Assembly: GCF_044762655.1 (NCBI RefSeq)
Contig: NZ_JBIWER010000009.1
Location: 1-64,000 of the forward strand
Length of the DNA: 64,000 nucleotides
Direction: 5' to 3'
Origin: Psychrobacillus sp044762655
Lineage (GTDB): Bacteria > Bacillota > Bacilli > Bacillales_A > Planococcaceae
Shown: positions 8,814-18,046 of the stretch, piece after piece
How the letters are laid out: each line of letters opens with the position of its first letter
How positions within the stretch are numbered: the first letter of the stretch is position 1
Program-made: the position numbers and the translations under genes
Notes under the pieces: model-generated
What the model was told of the DNA's origin: nothing
The model's database searches: none
The model's input: only the letters and a program-made list of their open reading frames with translations

Positions 8814-9689
8814 CCTCTAACTAAAACTTTTTGCAGTTTATATCGACTGAATCTGGTAATTGTTTAGTTCTTTGACCTATGTTTCGTTAAATAGGATTCT
8901 TGGTAGGAGTTATGAGCTTCCTTTTACGACCTGTTAATTGTCCTGACGTAATCCCCACATAACATGATTAATTTCACCGAAAAGGGTGCTGAACGTTTTA
9001 TCCCTCTTCAAAACAAAGAGAAATACGGTCAACATGACTTTACTAATTTTTTTCAAATGTGTTTTGAAATATAGTGCTTTCGGTCATTTTTCAACTCATA
9101 TTATGTGAATTATTACTTTCATTTGAAACAACATATATATTGGCGGCGTTGTACCAATTCTCTCGATTAGTTCTACCTGAATCTTCACGCAATGAAAGGT
9201 GTGTTTTGTTTCGATTTCTTGACTTGTGTGATTAAACAGAAAACTCAACTTTCTAGATTCTAGGAAACCAGACCCGTTGAAAGTATAAGCTTGATAATAA
9301 GGACACATTCTTTGGGGAAATTTTGAATATTATGAACCTAAAAACAAATAATTGGTAATATTAGAAATTAAAGACTATATAGTATTGAGATATGAGCAAA
9401 CTAAAATGTGAAAAGCCCTTACCCTTTTATGGTACAAGGGAAGGGTTTTGATCAATCTTTTTTTACAAAATATTATCTGTTTGAAATATAAGTAACTCGC
9501 ATTGTGATTAATAATTGAGTCAATATCTATATATTTACTGTCTATTCGCTCTGTTTACCTAGCATTTTTAAAGAGTGGGCACCAATAATTTTTTATTTTT
9601 CTCAACAAAGTCGTGTTGTATGAGTTGTTTTGTAGAGATATTAAAAACAAGTAAAAATGAGGAATTTAATTTTTCACTATAATCAATAG
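8814..9689. other. Intergenic stretch between two c-di-GMP genes
   Basis: Nearly 880 bases with no convincing gene. A hairpin at about 9414-9446 (AAAAGCCCTTACCC with GGGAAGGGTTTT) could end transcription of the upstream 1071-aa gene, although it lies more than 240 bases past its stop. Promoters for the 848-aa gene should lie near 8830-8900 but none stands out. A 70-codon frame on the minus strand (9096-9308) lacks a ribosome binding site and coding character. Confidence 0.4.
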
Positions 9690-12600
9690 CTATTTATTTA
9701 AAGAAAGGGGCAACCGAATTTCAACAGTTGTTCCTTGATTTTTTTCACTTATGAATGTGATAGTTCCCTTATGCAAACTTATAATCCTTAAACATAACAT
9801 TAAACCTAAGCCCGTCCCTTTTTCTTTGTTACTAAAAAAAGGTTCCCCCAATTTTTTGAGTCGTTCCTCATTAATTCCTACACCATTATCGATTATCTTT
9901 ATCAATACATTTGACTTCTCTTTAATTGCTTGGATGTTCACGTAACCTCCATTAGGAATTGCTTCAATGCTATTTTTAATTAGGTTAATAAGTACTTGTT
10001 TGATTTGGTTATTATCGCACCAAATCCAGGGAATATTTGGTTCGACCTGACTGAATATTTGCACGTTTTTTAAGTTTGCCTCTGATTCCATCAGTATCTC
10101 AACATCTTTTAGTACTTTTTCAGGATCAATCTTCTTTATTTGAATAACTTTTGGCTGTGCGAGATTAAGAAACTCTATAATAATATCTTCAAGACGATTA
10201 AACTCATCATAAATTACTTCAAAGAATTCTTGTTTAATTATTCCTTGTTGTAATAGCTGAATAAGACCTCTTATTGATGTAAGAGGATTTCTTATTTCAT
10301 GTGCGACACCAGCAGCAAGTTCCCCTATCACAGTTAATTTTTCTGTCTTTGAAAGTTGTTCTTCTGCCTTTCTTTTTTCTGTGATATCTCTACCAACCAC
10401 TATAATATGCTCCGTTTCACCATTTCCTCCAATTACAGGTGTACCCACACACTCCATTAAGATCCAATATCCATTAGCATGTAACAAACGAAATTCCACT
10501 TGTAAGGGAGATTTCGTTTTGCCAATCTGGTCAAATTTGATTAATAATAATGGAACGTCTTCGGGATGTATTCTATCTATTATGTTATTGTTAACAACAT
10601 CTTTTGGGGAAAAACCAATTACTTTTGCGTTAGATGGGGATGCATACAATACATGTCCGTAAATGTCAAATAACATAATTGAGTCAGTCATGTTTTCTGC
10701 AATTAAGCGATATTTGCATTCACTTTCTCTCAAAGCTTCCTCGACTTTTTTACGTTCTGTTATATCTACACATGATCCAATGACTTCTATCACTTCTCCA
10801 CTTCGTTTTATCGGGCGTAAAGAAGCAAGATAAAATATTCCATTAATCATGCTCTCGTACGTAACAAGTTCTTCTCCTTCCCAAGCCCTCTGATAATATT
10901 TTGTTTTTTCCATTGCACTTTCAGTTGGAAGAAACTCATGTACAGCTTTTCCAACCACTTGATCTGGAATTAAACCTAGTCGGTACATTAAATCACCATC
11001 ACAAAGTGTGTGAATAAATTGACCAGAGATTTTTTTATACTTAAATATCATTCCTTGTTGCAGTCGAACCGTATCTTGAATTTCCCTTTTTGCTATCTGT
11101 GCTAATTCTTCTGCCCACATTCGATCGTTAATGTCTTGAGAAACTCCATATTCTTTTACAATTTGTTGAATTCCTTGCAATGCTTCTTCTAATTCATTTG
11201 CAAGTAAGGGTTTACTAAAGAAATAACCTTGTCCTTCGTTACATAGATGTTGTTGCAGAAACACAAGTTGTTCCTTCGTTTCGATACCTTCCGCGACTAC
11301 GTTCAAGTTTAAATTATGTGCCATTGAAATGATGGTTTTAACAATCGTTTCATCGTTAGGGTTGTTATAAAGTTCTCTGACAAACGATTGGTCTATTTTT
11401 AATGTATCAATAGGGAATTGTTTTAAATAGTTTAACGAACTAAATCCTGTCCCAAAATCATCAATGCTTATGCGAATGCCTAATTGCTTAAGCTGCTGTA
11501 ATGTTGAAATGGTACGTTCAATATCGGCTGTCATGCTTTCGGTAATCTCGAGTTCCAGATATTGAGGTTTGAGACCTGTTTCTTTTAGAATAGTGGCGAC
11601 CAAGTTAACGAAATTGGACTGCGTGAACTGCCTGGCGGATAAATTCACAGCCATGACTGTTTTCAAACCTTTTTGTTGCCATGCTTTATTTTGTTTGCAT
11701 GCAGTATACAATACCCATTCACCGATAGGTATAATTAATTCGGTTTCTTCAGAAATAGGGATAAATGTTGCAGGTGATATCATTCCACGTTCTGGATGAT
11801 TCCAGCGAATTAAAGCCTCTACGCCAAGTATATCACCAGTTTTCAAATTGATTTTTGGTTGATAGTGTAATAGGAACTCATCATGTTCAATTGCTTTATA
11901 AAGATCCACTACCATTTGCAATGGCTCGAATTCGTTTTCATTTGACAAGTAAAACTTATAATTGTTTTTACCTGCTTTTTTTGCTTGATACATAGCATAA
12001 TTAGCATGTTTAATCAACGTCTCGACCGTATCCCCGTTTTCGGGGAAAAGGCTAATACCTATACTTGAAGTATTTAATATTTCGTAATTTTCTATCAGAT
12101 AAGTACCTGCAAGAACATTAAGAACTCGTTCAGCCACCTTTGAAGCAATTATTTTATCGGCATCAGTTAAAACTATGATAAATTCATCTCCACTATGACG
12201 GAAAATGACATCGTTTCGTTGTATGGATGACTTTAAACGCTTCGTCACTTCTTTCAACAGAAGATCGCCCGCATTATGTCCTAAAGTATCGTTGATTACT
12301 TTAAAACGATTAAGATCAATCTTTAACACAGCCATGGACTGCTTCTTCTCAGCGGCACCCGTTAATTCATTTGGAAGATATGAATATAACATATTTCGGT
12401 TAGGTAGACCTGTTAGATAATCATGAAAGACCATGTATTCATTGTCTTTTTCTACTTGTTTTGAAATATCATGTGAAATCACTAATTTTTCTGTTGCAGT
12501 TTTTTGGTCGGTAATATCTAATAAGATACCAAGAGTTAAATCAACTTTTCCTTGCTTGTTTTTTACAGTATTGACGCTATCTTGAACCCATCTAATAATC

Positions 12601-12905
12601 CCATCTGATCGAATAATTCTGTACTCAGTATCAGACGATATACCTGATAATAACTTTTCTATGTGACTTTCAACTAAGTTCATATCTTCGGAATAAACGA
12701 GATTCCTCCATAATTGAGGATTGTTTTCAAAATCCTTTTGTGTGTGTCCATATATTTTTGCAACTTCATTTGAAACCCACAGAGTATTTTTTTTGAAATC
12801 CATATACCAAATAGGTGAGCTAACGCTATCAATTACTTTTTTAATGAATTCGATATCTTTATTATTTCTAAATAGATCAGTTATTTTATTAATATTCATT
12901 TTCAT
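9690..12905 (-). CDS. PAS-GGDEF-EAL-PAS-PAS-histidine kinase fusion
   Basis: A 1071-aa soluble protein. Order: PAS (about 20-135), GGDEF (about 150-315; motif HSGDEF, degenerate at the first Gly), EAL (about 330-575; EALIRW, AVNLSARQ, LELEITES, DDFGTGFSS, LKIDQS and AEGIE all present), two PAS domains (about 610-850), then a complete kinase: HisKA with VAHEIRNPLTSI (about 865) and ATPase with LINLIKNSIEAI and GTGLGLML. The kinase part resembles Bacillus sporulation-type PAS kinases. No regulator gene is adjacent, so it probably phosphorylates a partner encoded elsewhere. The same polypeptide could link c-di-GMP turnover to phosphorelay input. Confidence 0.9.
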   Translation of the reverse strand: MKMNINKITDLFRNNKDIEFIKKVIDSVSSPIWYMDFKKNTLWVSNEVAKIYGHTQKDFENNPQLWRNLVYSEDMNLVESHIEKLLSGISSDTEYRIIRSDGIIRWVQDSVNTVKNKQGKVDLTLGILLDITDQKTATEKLVISHDISKQVEKDNEYMVFHDYLTGLPNRNMLYSYLPNELTGAAEKKQSMAVLKIDLNRFKVINDTLGHNAGDLLLKEVTKRLKSSIQRNDVIFRHSGDEFIIVLTDADKIIASKVAERVLNVLAGTYLIENYEILNTSSIGISLFPENGDTVETLIKHANYAMYQAKKAGKNNYKFYLSNENEFEPLQMVVDLYKAIEHDEFLLHYQPKINLKTGDILGVEALIRWNHPERGMISPATFIPISEETELIIPIGEWVLYTACKQNKAWQQKGLKTVMAVNLSARQFTQSNFVNLVATILKETGLKPQYLELEITESMTADIERTISTLQQLKQLGIRISIDDFGTGFSSLNYLKQFPIDTLKIDQSFVRELYNNPNDETIVKTIISMAHNLNLNVVAEGIETKEQLVFLQQHLCNEGQGYFFSKPLLANELEEALQGIQQIVKEYGVSQDINDRMWAEELAQIAKREIQDTVRLQQGMIFKYKKISGQFIHTLCDGDLMYRLGLIPDQVVGKAVHEFLPTESAMEKTKYYQRAWEGEELVTYESMINGIFYLASLRPIKRSGEVIEVIGSCVDITERKKVEEALRESECKYRLIAENMTDSIMLFDIYGHVLYASPSNAKVIGFSPKDVVNNNIIDRIHPEDVPLLLIKFDQIGKTKSPLQVEFRLLHANGYWILMECVGTPVIGGNGETEHIIVVGRDITEKRKAEEQLSKTEKLTVIGELAAGVAHEIRNPLTSIRGLIQLLQQGIIKQEFFEVIYDEFNRLEDIIIEFLNLAQPKVIQIKKIDPEKVLKDVEILMESEANLKNVQIFSQVEPNIPWIWCDNNQIKQVLINLIKNSIEAIPNGGYVNIQAIKEKSNVLIKIIDNGVGINEERLKKLGEPFFSNKEKGTGLGLMLCLRIISLHKGTITFISEKNQGTTVEIRLPLSLNK

Positions 12906-13340
12906 TCCTCATTCACTTATTATAAGTACAAAGACGGAATCTTCTAAGAGAAGTATCCTTATTAAAAATAGCTTCTGTAGCCGAGTTATCATTAGATCTG
13001 TTTCTTAGAATTATAAACGCTTTAAGTTAGAGGAACAACAAAAATTTATTGAATTTTCCGTCAGGTTAGTATAATAAAAGAATTGGAGATTTTATGTCGC
13101 ACTTTAACCAAACTGTGTTCAGAGCTGGTATTGAATTTTTCTTGTTTTCCACTTCGACAACTGAACTAGCTTTTTGACTCAAGCCTCATAACTCTGCTCG
13201 AGATTTTGCTTTATGGGGAAATCTTCATTTGAATAATGGACTAGTAAGGTCAGTCAAAGTATATAAAACTACCAATAAAGGACTCAGAAACTTTATATAA
13301 AATTATTACTGGAAAAGAACTTTGAAGTAAGAATAGTTCT
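12906..13340. other. Non-coding stretch before repeat R5
   Basis: No supported gene. It must hold the promoter of the 1071-aa kinase fusion on the minus strand. The bases near 13090 (TTATGTCGCACTTTAA) echo the TGTCGCATTTGA motif found beside repeats R3 and R11, so this may be worn repeat-associated sequence. Confidence 0.35.
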
Positions 13341-13416
13341 TAAACTAACGGGTGCTTTACTTCAAGAAGGGGTAAAGCATTTTTTCTTATTGAACTAACG
13401 GTGCAGTTTAGTTGAG
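13341..13416 (+). repeat. Hairpin repeat R5 with built-in terminator
   Basis: TAAACTAACGGGTGCTTTAC; stem GCTTTAC...GTAAAGC with TTTTTT; right module TTGAACTAACGGTGCAG and TTTAGTTGAG. Nearly identical to R1, about 13 kb away. Confidence 0.85.
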
Positions 13417-13455
13417 ATGTTATTTTGTTAAAATGAAATGGGAAGGTGATTAAAT

Positions 13456-13654
13456 ATGAAAAATCATACTAAGTTTGGGAAAGTAGTTTTTTGGTTTGGT
13501 TTTCTATTTTTTTATGTCAGGAATAGCCTTTAATCAGAGGTTAGGTGTAATAACAGACAGTCCAGAAGTATTCTCTACTTATTCAATACCTTCAATCATA
13601 ATAGGGATAATTCTAATCGTTATTTCTAATTTCTTTAAAAACAAGAACAATTAG
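13456..13654 (+). pseudogene. Frameshifted small membrane protein gene
   Basis: ATG at 13456 behind GGAAGGTGA starts MKNHTKFGKVVFWFGFLFF, then a run of seven T shifts the frame into an early stop. Dropping one T restores a 65-residue protein with two membrane segments, a short loop (NQRLGVITDSPEVF) and the end FFKNKNN at TAG 13652. It sits alone between repeats R5 and R6. A homopolymer break could be real decay or a base-calling error. Confidence 0.45.
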
Positions 13655-13715
13655 AGGTTTCTTTTGTAATGTATCTTCAACGGGTCCGATTGTTCAATTG
13701 AGCAGAGTCACCTTT

Positions 13716-13803
13716 TCACTAACGGGTGCTTTAGTAAAGATTAATGGATTGCTTAGACAACTCTTTTTTCTTATTGAACAAACGCGGTAGTTTAGTTGAA
13801 CAA
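13716..13803 (+). repeat. Hairpin repeat R6 with built-in terminator
   Basis: CACTAACGGGTGCTTTAG; weak stem ATTGCTTAGACAACTC with TTTTTT; right module TTGAACAAACGCGGTAG and TTTAGTTGAACAAG. Layout matches R3 and R4. The right edge abuts a gene remnant. Confidence 0.8.
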
Positions 13804-13811
13804 GAGACAGC

Positions 13812-13888
13812 ATTCAACAGACTTAGAACGATTACTTGGTCGCAAACCAACATCTGTAAAAGAAGCATTACAACTATTATTGACATAA
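13812..13888 (+). pseudogene. C-terminal remnant of an NmrA/QOR2-type quinone oxidoreductase
   Basis: The frame ending at TAA 13886-13888 reads STDLERLLGRKPTSVKEA and then LQLLLT. This is the typical tail of NAD(P)H:quinone oxidoreductases of the NmrA-like family (YtfG/QOR2 type). Everything upstream is replaced by repeat R6, so the repeat marks the breakpoint of a deletion or insertion. Only about 25 codons survive. Confidence 0.5.
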
Positions 13889-13890
13889 TG

Positions 13891-13926
13891 AAAACGACCT
13901 CTGCTTTTTTGCGTAGAGGTCGTTTT
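13891..13926. terminator. Bidirectional terminator beside the TetR gene
   Basis: AAAACGACCTCT pairs with AGAGGTCGTTTT around a 12-base loop, with T runs on both strands. It lies immediately after the TetR stop codon on the minus strand. Confidence 0.8.
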
Positions 13927-13928
13927 AT

Positions 13929-14477
13929 TTAATCCATTAACTTTTCAAATAGTAGATGAATCATTTCTTCCGTTGGTGTTTCGCCTGATTTCACATATTT
14001 AGTGGACATTCCGTATAAAGACCAACTCAGTATAATGCTTTGTAAATCCACTTTTTCAAATGGCCAGTCCGGATGCTTATCCTTTAAGAAATCTCTAAAT
14101 ATACGTGCAAGCTCATCTTTAACGATTGTTTCAATTTTCGGTGTAAAAGCCTCATAGCTGCGTGCACATTGATGGGCAAGTCCTGTTTGAAATTGCAAAA
14201 TACTATTAAAAATATTTTTCATCGATTGGGGTGTTAATGCTTCATGTGAATTAACATTTATGAGCACCCCTTTTAAAACATCCTCTGCTAGTACCTTCTC
14301 TAACAAGTCATATTTATCAAAGAAATGGTAATAAAATGTTGCACGGTTGACGGTTGCACGCGATGTAATATCTTTAATCGTAATATCTTTGAATTCCTTC
14401 TCTACAGCAAGCTGCATGAATGCATCCATAATTAACTGACGCGTACGTAAATAACGTGGATCCATTGATTTTTCCAT
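13929..14477 (-). CDS. TetR/AcrR-family repressor of the azoreductase cluster
   Basis: The start was set at ATG 14477, seven bases after AGGAG; earlier in-frame codons are less well placed. The 182-aa protein has the TetR helix-turn-helix near its N-terminus (IKDITSRATVNRATFYYHF, about residues 36-54) and an all-helical ligand domain ending in LLFEKLMD. It is divergent from a four-gene set of likely quinone- and azo-reducing enzymes, the usual arrangement for an autoregulated repressor released by an electrophile. Ligand unknown. Confidence 0.88.
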   Translation of the reverse strand: MEKSMDPRYLRTRQLIMDAFMQLAVEKEFKDITIKDITSRATVNRATFYYHFFDKYDLLEKVLAEDVLKGVLINVNSHEALTPQSMKNIFNSILQFQTGLAHQCARSYEAFTPKIETIVKDELARIFRDFLKDKHPDWPFEKVDLQSIILSWSLYGMSTKYVKSGETPTEEMIHLLFEKLMD

Positions 14478-14627
14478 TGTCATTCTCCTGACTTTTACGA
14501 CATTTCTACTCAAACGTCGTATATACAATAGTTTCTAGCTATTTGTTGGTTGTCGTTTTTTTTACTTAGTTCTATGATAATTATACAACAAATGTTGGAT
14601 ATACAAAATGTGTTGGAGGAGATTAAT
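14478..14627. promoter_or_regulatory. Divergent promoter/operator region, TetR and NmrA-like genes
   Basis: The 150-base gap has inverted elements TATTTGTTG (about 14540) and CAACAAATG (about 14587), and the motif GTCGTATATAC (about 14514). The related form TTTGTATATCC occurs on the minus strand near 14602-14612, and TTTGTCGTATATCC recurs before the azoreductase gene near 16720. These are candidate operators for the TetR protein, found by eye only. Confidence 0.4.
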
Positions 14628-15272
14628 ATGAATATTACAGTTTTCGGTGCGAATGGTCAAATCGGTCAACAGTTCCTTAATATAGCTTTGCAAAATGGAG
14701 ATAAAGTAAAAGCGGTGGTTCGTCGCGCAGGAGCACTTGAAATGATACATCCTAATTTGGAGGTCATCGTTGCAAACTATAACGATGATGCCCAAGTGAC
14801 GGAAGCAATAACAGGTCAAGATGCAGTCGTGAGTACGCTTGGACCAAACTTAAATGGTGGGTGTAAAATTACAAGGTTACCAATTCGAGATGCGCATGAA
14901 GTCATTTTACGTATGATGGAAAAAACAGGTGTGAATCGTTTTATTACGCTTGCTACACCATCTGTAAAATCCGAGCAAGATAAAAAACAAGTCGCAACCG
15001 TTTTTCCAGCGATTATGCCGAAGCTATTTTTCCCTCCTGGTTATGCCGAGATGAAGGGTATAGAAGATTTAGTAAAAGAAAGCAAGGTTGATTGGACAGT
15101 CGTACGTATTATTAACCCAAACGTAAAGACAGATGGCAATGGCTATACAACTTCTCTAGGTGACTCAAAAGCGAAGTTTAACGTATCACGTAAAAATGCA
15201 GCGACCTGTATGTATGATGCGATTCGTAAGTCGGAATGGATTGGCAAAATGCCAATCGTATTTAATAAATAA
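14628..15272 (+). CDS. NAD(P)-binding NmrA-like oxidoreductase
   Basis: ATG 14628 follows GGAGGAG. The 214-aa protein opens with a Rossmann fold, MNITVFGANGQIGQQFL, in which GANGQIG is the dinucleotide-binding turn (residues 7-13). It continues with conserved strands VVSTLGPN and VNRFITLATPSV, as in the NAD(P)H-binding (PF13460-type) family of flavin reductase and anaphase-regulator-like proteins. First gene of the TetR-controlled set; DoxX follows after 13 bases. Exact substrate unknown; quinone or flavin reduction is plausible from context. Confidence 0.82.
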   Translation: MNITVFGANGQIGQQFLNIALQNGDKVKAVVRRAGALEMIHPNLEVIVANYNDDAQVTEAITGQDAVVSTLGPNLNGGCKITRLPIRDAHEVILRMMEKTGVNRFITLATPSVKSEQDKKQVATVFPAIMPKLFFPPGYAEMKGIEDLVKESKVDWTVVRIINPNVKTDGNGYTTSLGDSKAKFNVSRKNAATCMYDAIRKSEWIGKMPIVFNK

Positions 15273-15285
15273 GGGGGAAATTTAG

Positions 15286-15630
15286 ATGACAATTTTAGCT
15301 TGGTTTTTACAAGGTTTACTTGGCTTAATGTTTATCATGGCTGGTTTAGGAAAAATAATGGGTTCAAAAATGCATATCGAAGGATTTACAAAATGGGGAC
15401 TTCCTCAATGGTTCCGTGTTGTAACGGGCGGTATTGAATTGGGTGCGGCGATACTATTAATCGTCGGTTTTTGGAATGCAACGTCAGCTCTAATAGGTGC
15501 AGCAATTTTAGTAGCAGTAGGTATCGGTGGCGTGATTACACATATTCGTATTAAAGATTCTATGAAAGATACAGCAATGATTTTAGTACTTGGCGTTTTA
15601 GCACTTGTACTACTAATCATTCTATTATAA
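15286..15630 (+). CDS. DoxX-family membrane protein
   Basis: AAGGGGGA precedes ATG 15286. The 114 residues form four membrane helices (about 4-22, 44-62, 66-86 and 95-113), with the family pattern LGLMFIMAGLGKI at the first helix. DoxX proteins are linked to quinone/thiol chemistry at the membrane (for example CatD/YfiD in the Bacillus catDE operon). Operon position between an NmrA-like reductase and a flavin oxidoreductase supports a role in electrophile or quinone stress. Confidence 0.82.
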   Translation: MTILAWFLQGLLGLMFIMAGLGKIMGSKMHIEGFTKWGLPQWFRVVTGGIELGAAILLIVGFWNATSALIGAAILVAVGIGGVITHIRIKDSMKDTAMILVLGVLALVLLIILL

Positions 15631-15647
15631 AAAAGTAGGTGGACATT

Positions 15648-16691
15648 ATGAATTTTGAATTTGGAGTTTATTCATTAGGTGAACGTATACCCGATGCAAA
15701 TGGTAATGTGTTATCCGCACAGGAGCGCATTGAAAATATTATTCAAATGGCGAAGTGGGCGGACGAAGCAGGACTGGATGTATTTGGTGTCGGTGAACAT
15801 CACCGATTAGACTTTGTGACATCGAGCTATGCCATGCTACTAGCTGCAATTGCACGTGAAACGAAAAACGTAAAGTTAACAAGTACTCTTTCAGTTATTA
15901 GTACGGCAGATCCAGTACGTGTCTATGAGGATTTCTCTACACTAGATTTACTAAGTGGTGGGCGTACAGAGATTATTTTAGGTCGGGGTGCCTTTTTAGA
16001 AAGTTTTTCATTATTTGGCGCAAGTTTAGATGACTACGATAAGCTATTTGAGGAAAAGCTAGGACTTTTTATGGAGCTACAAGAAAGAGACGTAGTAAAT
16101 TGGCAAGGAGAATTCCGTTCCTCACTTGGAAATGCGCAAATTGCCCCACGTCCCGTGCAAAAGAAATTGCCGATGTGGATAGGTGTTGGTGGTACCCCAG
16201 CAAGTGCTGTTCGTGCTGGTAAGCTTGCCGCAAACATGGCTTTAGGTTTGCTAGGTGGAGAGCCAGAGCGTGTTCAACATTTAACCAATCTTTATTGGCA
16301 AGCAGCCCGAGATGCAGGACACGATTTATCTCAATTAAAAGTTTCTGTTACTGGACACGGCTATATTGCAGAAGACGGTGCGCAAGCGATGCGCGAATTT
16401 ACACCGCATTATAACCAGTACATGACACATTTCATGAAGGACCGTAGGATACCCTATTCGCCAATGGTACCTGAGCAAATGATGCCACAACGTGTAGCGA
16501 ATCAAATTTTAGCGGTTGGAAGTGCTGGAGAACTTGCAGAGAAAATTTTGTATCAGCATGAGCTATTTGGTCACTTACGCTTTATGGGACAATTTGATAT
16601 GGGTAATCAACCGATGGCCCGTGTCGAAAAAGCCATTGATTTACTTTCGAATAAAGTAGCTCCGATTGTTCGTCGTGCTTTAAATAAATAA
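15648..16691 (+). CDS. LLM-class flavin-dependent oxidoreductase
   Basis: The start was set at ATG 15648 (GTAGGTGG five bases upstream). The 347-aa TIM-barrel protein resembles bacterial luciferase: FGVGEHHRLDFVTSSY (about residues 39-54), STADPVRVYEDFSTLDLLSG and RTEIILGRGAF are hallmarks of the alkanal monooxygenase-like group. It should use FMN supplied by a reductase. It lies 17 bases after the DoxX gene in the same operon. Substrate unknown. Confidence 0.87.
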   Translation: MNFEFGVYSLGERIPDANGNVLSAQERIENIIQMAKWADEAGLDVFGVGEHHRLDFVTSSYAMLLAAIARETKNVKLTSTLSVISTADPVRVYEDFSTLDLLSGGRTEIILGRGAFLESFSLFGASLDDYDKLFEEKLGLFMELQERDVVNWQGEFRSSLGNAQIAPRPVQKKLPMWIGVGGTPASAVRAGKLAANMALGLLGGEPERVQHLTNLYWQAARDAGHDLSQLKVSVTGHGYIAEDGAQAMREFTPHYNQYMTHFMKDRRIPYSPMVPEQMMPQRVANQILAVGSAGELAEKILYQHELFGHLRFMGQFDMGNQPMARVEKAIDLLSNKVAPIVRRALNK

Positions 16692-16840
16692 TGCGGTACT
16701 TTTTCAACAAATGGAGGCATTTGTCGTATATCCGATAAACGCTTCTGTTTGTTGAATGTAGGTATCTTATTAATAGCTTAAATAACTTATGTAGTAATTT
16801 TTTATCAACATATCTTCTAACAAAAAGAGGGGTCTTCATA
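16692..16840 (+). promoter_or_regulatory. Candidate operator/promoter before the azoreductase gene
   Basis: Contains the perfect palindrome CAAATG-GAGG-CATTTG (16710-16725) directly followed by GTCGTATATCC, the motif also present in the TetR divergent region. A second promoter for the azoreductase gene under the same repressor would explain this. Confidence 0.4.
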
Positions 16841-17464
16841 TTGACTAACGTATTAGTAGTAAAAGCAAACAACCGTCCCGATGGAATTTCAACTATGATG
16901 TATAACACTTTCGTAGAGGAAGCTTCAAAAAATGATTCATTAAACATCACAACATTCGATGTTTTCACAGAAAACTTACCACACTATGGTCAAGACCTAT
17001 TTGACGCACTTGGTAAATTACAAAACGGCGAAGAATTAAATGAAGCAGAAACTGCTTCAATCGCTGCGCAACAAAAATCACAAGCAGCTATTAAAAACGC
17101 AGACGTATTGGTCTTCGCATTTCCTTTGTGGAATCTAACAATCCCTTCAGCCTTGCAAGCGTTTATCGATTATAGCGTTCAAGCGGGCTTCACGTTTAAA
17201 TATACGGCAGAGGGCAAAAAGGAATTTTTACTAGGCGATAAAAAAGTGTACTTACTTAATGCACGTGGTGGCTACTATAACACACCAGAAGTGAACGCAC
17301 TGGAAATGTCCGTGAACTATATGCACGCAGTACTTAATAATTACTTTGGTTTAGCCATCACAGATGAAGTGATTATCGAAGGTCACGCACAAGATCAAGC
17401 AAACGCTGGGGCAATTATTGCAGACGGTTTAGAGAAAGTAAAAGCGCTAGCTGCAACAGTATAA
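16841..17464 (+). CDS. azoR: FMN-dependent NADH-azoreductase
   Basis: TTG start at 16841 behind AGAGGGG. The 207-aa flavodoxin-like protein matches the AzoR family: MTNVLVVKANNRP at the first strand, FAFPLWNLTIPSALQAFID (about residues 93-111) at the FMN-binding loop, and LNARGGYY (about 145-152) near the flavin. These enzymes reduce azo compounds and quinones by two electrons using NADH and protect against quinone stress. Last gene of the TetR-linked set; it has its own upstream palindrome and a terminator 60 bases beyond its stop. Confidence 0.9.
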   Translation: MTNVLVVKANNRPDGISTMMYNTFVEEASKNDSLNITTFDVFTENLPHYGQDLFDALGKLQNGEELNEAETASIAAQQKSQAAIKNADVLVFAFPLWNLTIPSALQAFIDYSVQAGFTFKYTAEGKKEFLLGDKKVYLLNARGGYYNTPEVNALEMSVNYMHAVLNNYFGLAITDEVIIEGHAQDQANAGAIIADGLEKVKALAATV

Positions 17465-17521
17465 ATACTGTTTACCTTATACACTTCATAAAAAAATAAC
17501 GTTACCAAACGGGAGTACATT

Positions 17522-17564
17522 AAAAAGCCACAGGATATTGTTAAATCAATACTTTGTGGCTTTT
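17522..17564 (+). terminator. Terminator after the azoreductase gene
   Basis: AAAAAGCCACA pairs with TGTGGCTTTT. An inner ATATTG/CAATACT pairing may extend the stem. Confidence 0.7.
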
Positions 17565-17771
17565 CCTATGAACATTATTTATACACGTTTTTATGAAAGT
17601 TCTTTGAAAGCTAGTTACAACAACGGTTTGGAAGCATTTCGAATAGTCTGGTACAATCTCAGTTTTTGCATTAGACTTATCGTTGTAAATCCACAAAAAT
17701 TTGGCGAGTACCAAATAAAATGGCGTAATTTTGCTTTTAAAACGCAGTAAATGATTGTGAAGTATTGTATT

Positions 17772-17854
17772 TAAACTAACGGGTGCTTTATCAGAACAAG
17801 AGGCTCCATTAAGTGGAGCTTTTTCTTATTGAACAAACGCAGCAGGTTAGTTAG
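17772..17854 (+). repeat. Hairpin repeat R7 with built-in terminator
   Basis: TAAACTAACGGGTGCTTTAT; stem GCTCCA TTAAG TGGAGC with TTTTT; right module TTGAACAAACGCAGCAGGTTAG. Only 71 bases separate it from R8, with no gene between. Confidence 0.8.
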
Positions 17855-17925
17855 TTTAGAGATAAAAGCCTTATTACAGTAACTATGGCCACATTTCGAC
17901 CATAATGTTAATAAATGAGAAGGTG

Positions 17926-18008
17926 CTTATTCAACTAACGGGTGCTTTACTTCAAGAAGGAGTAAAGCCTTTTTCTTATTGAACTAAAGGTGCAGTTTAG
18001 TTTAATAA
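17926..18008 (+). repeat. Hairpin repeat R8 with built-in terminator
   Basis: CTTATTCAACTAACGGGTGC; stem GCTTTAC...GTAAAGC with TTTTT; right module TTGAACTAAAGGTGCAG. The 25 bases before it (CGACCATAAT to GAGAAGGTG) are shared with the bases before R12, so the unit may be longer than the core. Confidence 0.8.
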
Positions 18009-18016
18009 CAATAACT

Positions 18017-18046
18017 AAAAAAGAGCTGATTTTTTCAGCTCTTTTT
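18017..18046 (-). terminator. Terminator of the HxlR gene
   Basis: AAAAAAGAGCTGA / TCAGCTCTTTTT, perfect stem with T-rich loop, overlapping the stop codon of the HxlR gene on the minus strand. Confidence 0.75.

Noticed and set aside
9096..9308. 70-codon frame on the minus strand between the two c-di-GMP genes
   Set aside because: No ribosome binding site, no domain, and composition typical of AT-rich non-coding DNA.
17538..17750. 70-codon frame after the azoreductase gene
   Set aside because: It begins inside the terminator hairpin and has no recognisable pattern or ribosome binding site.
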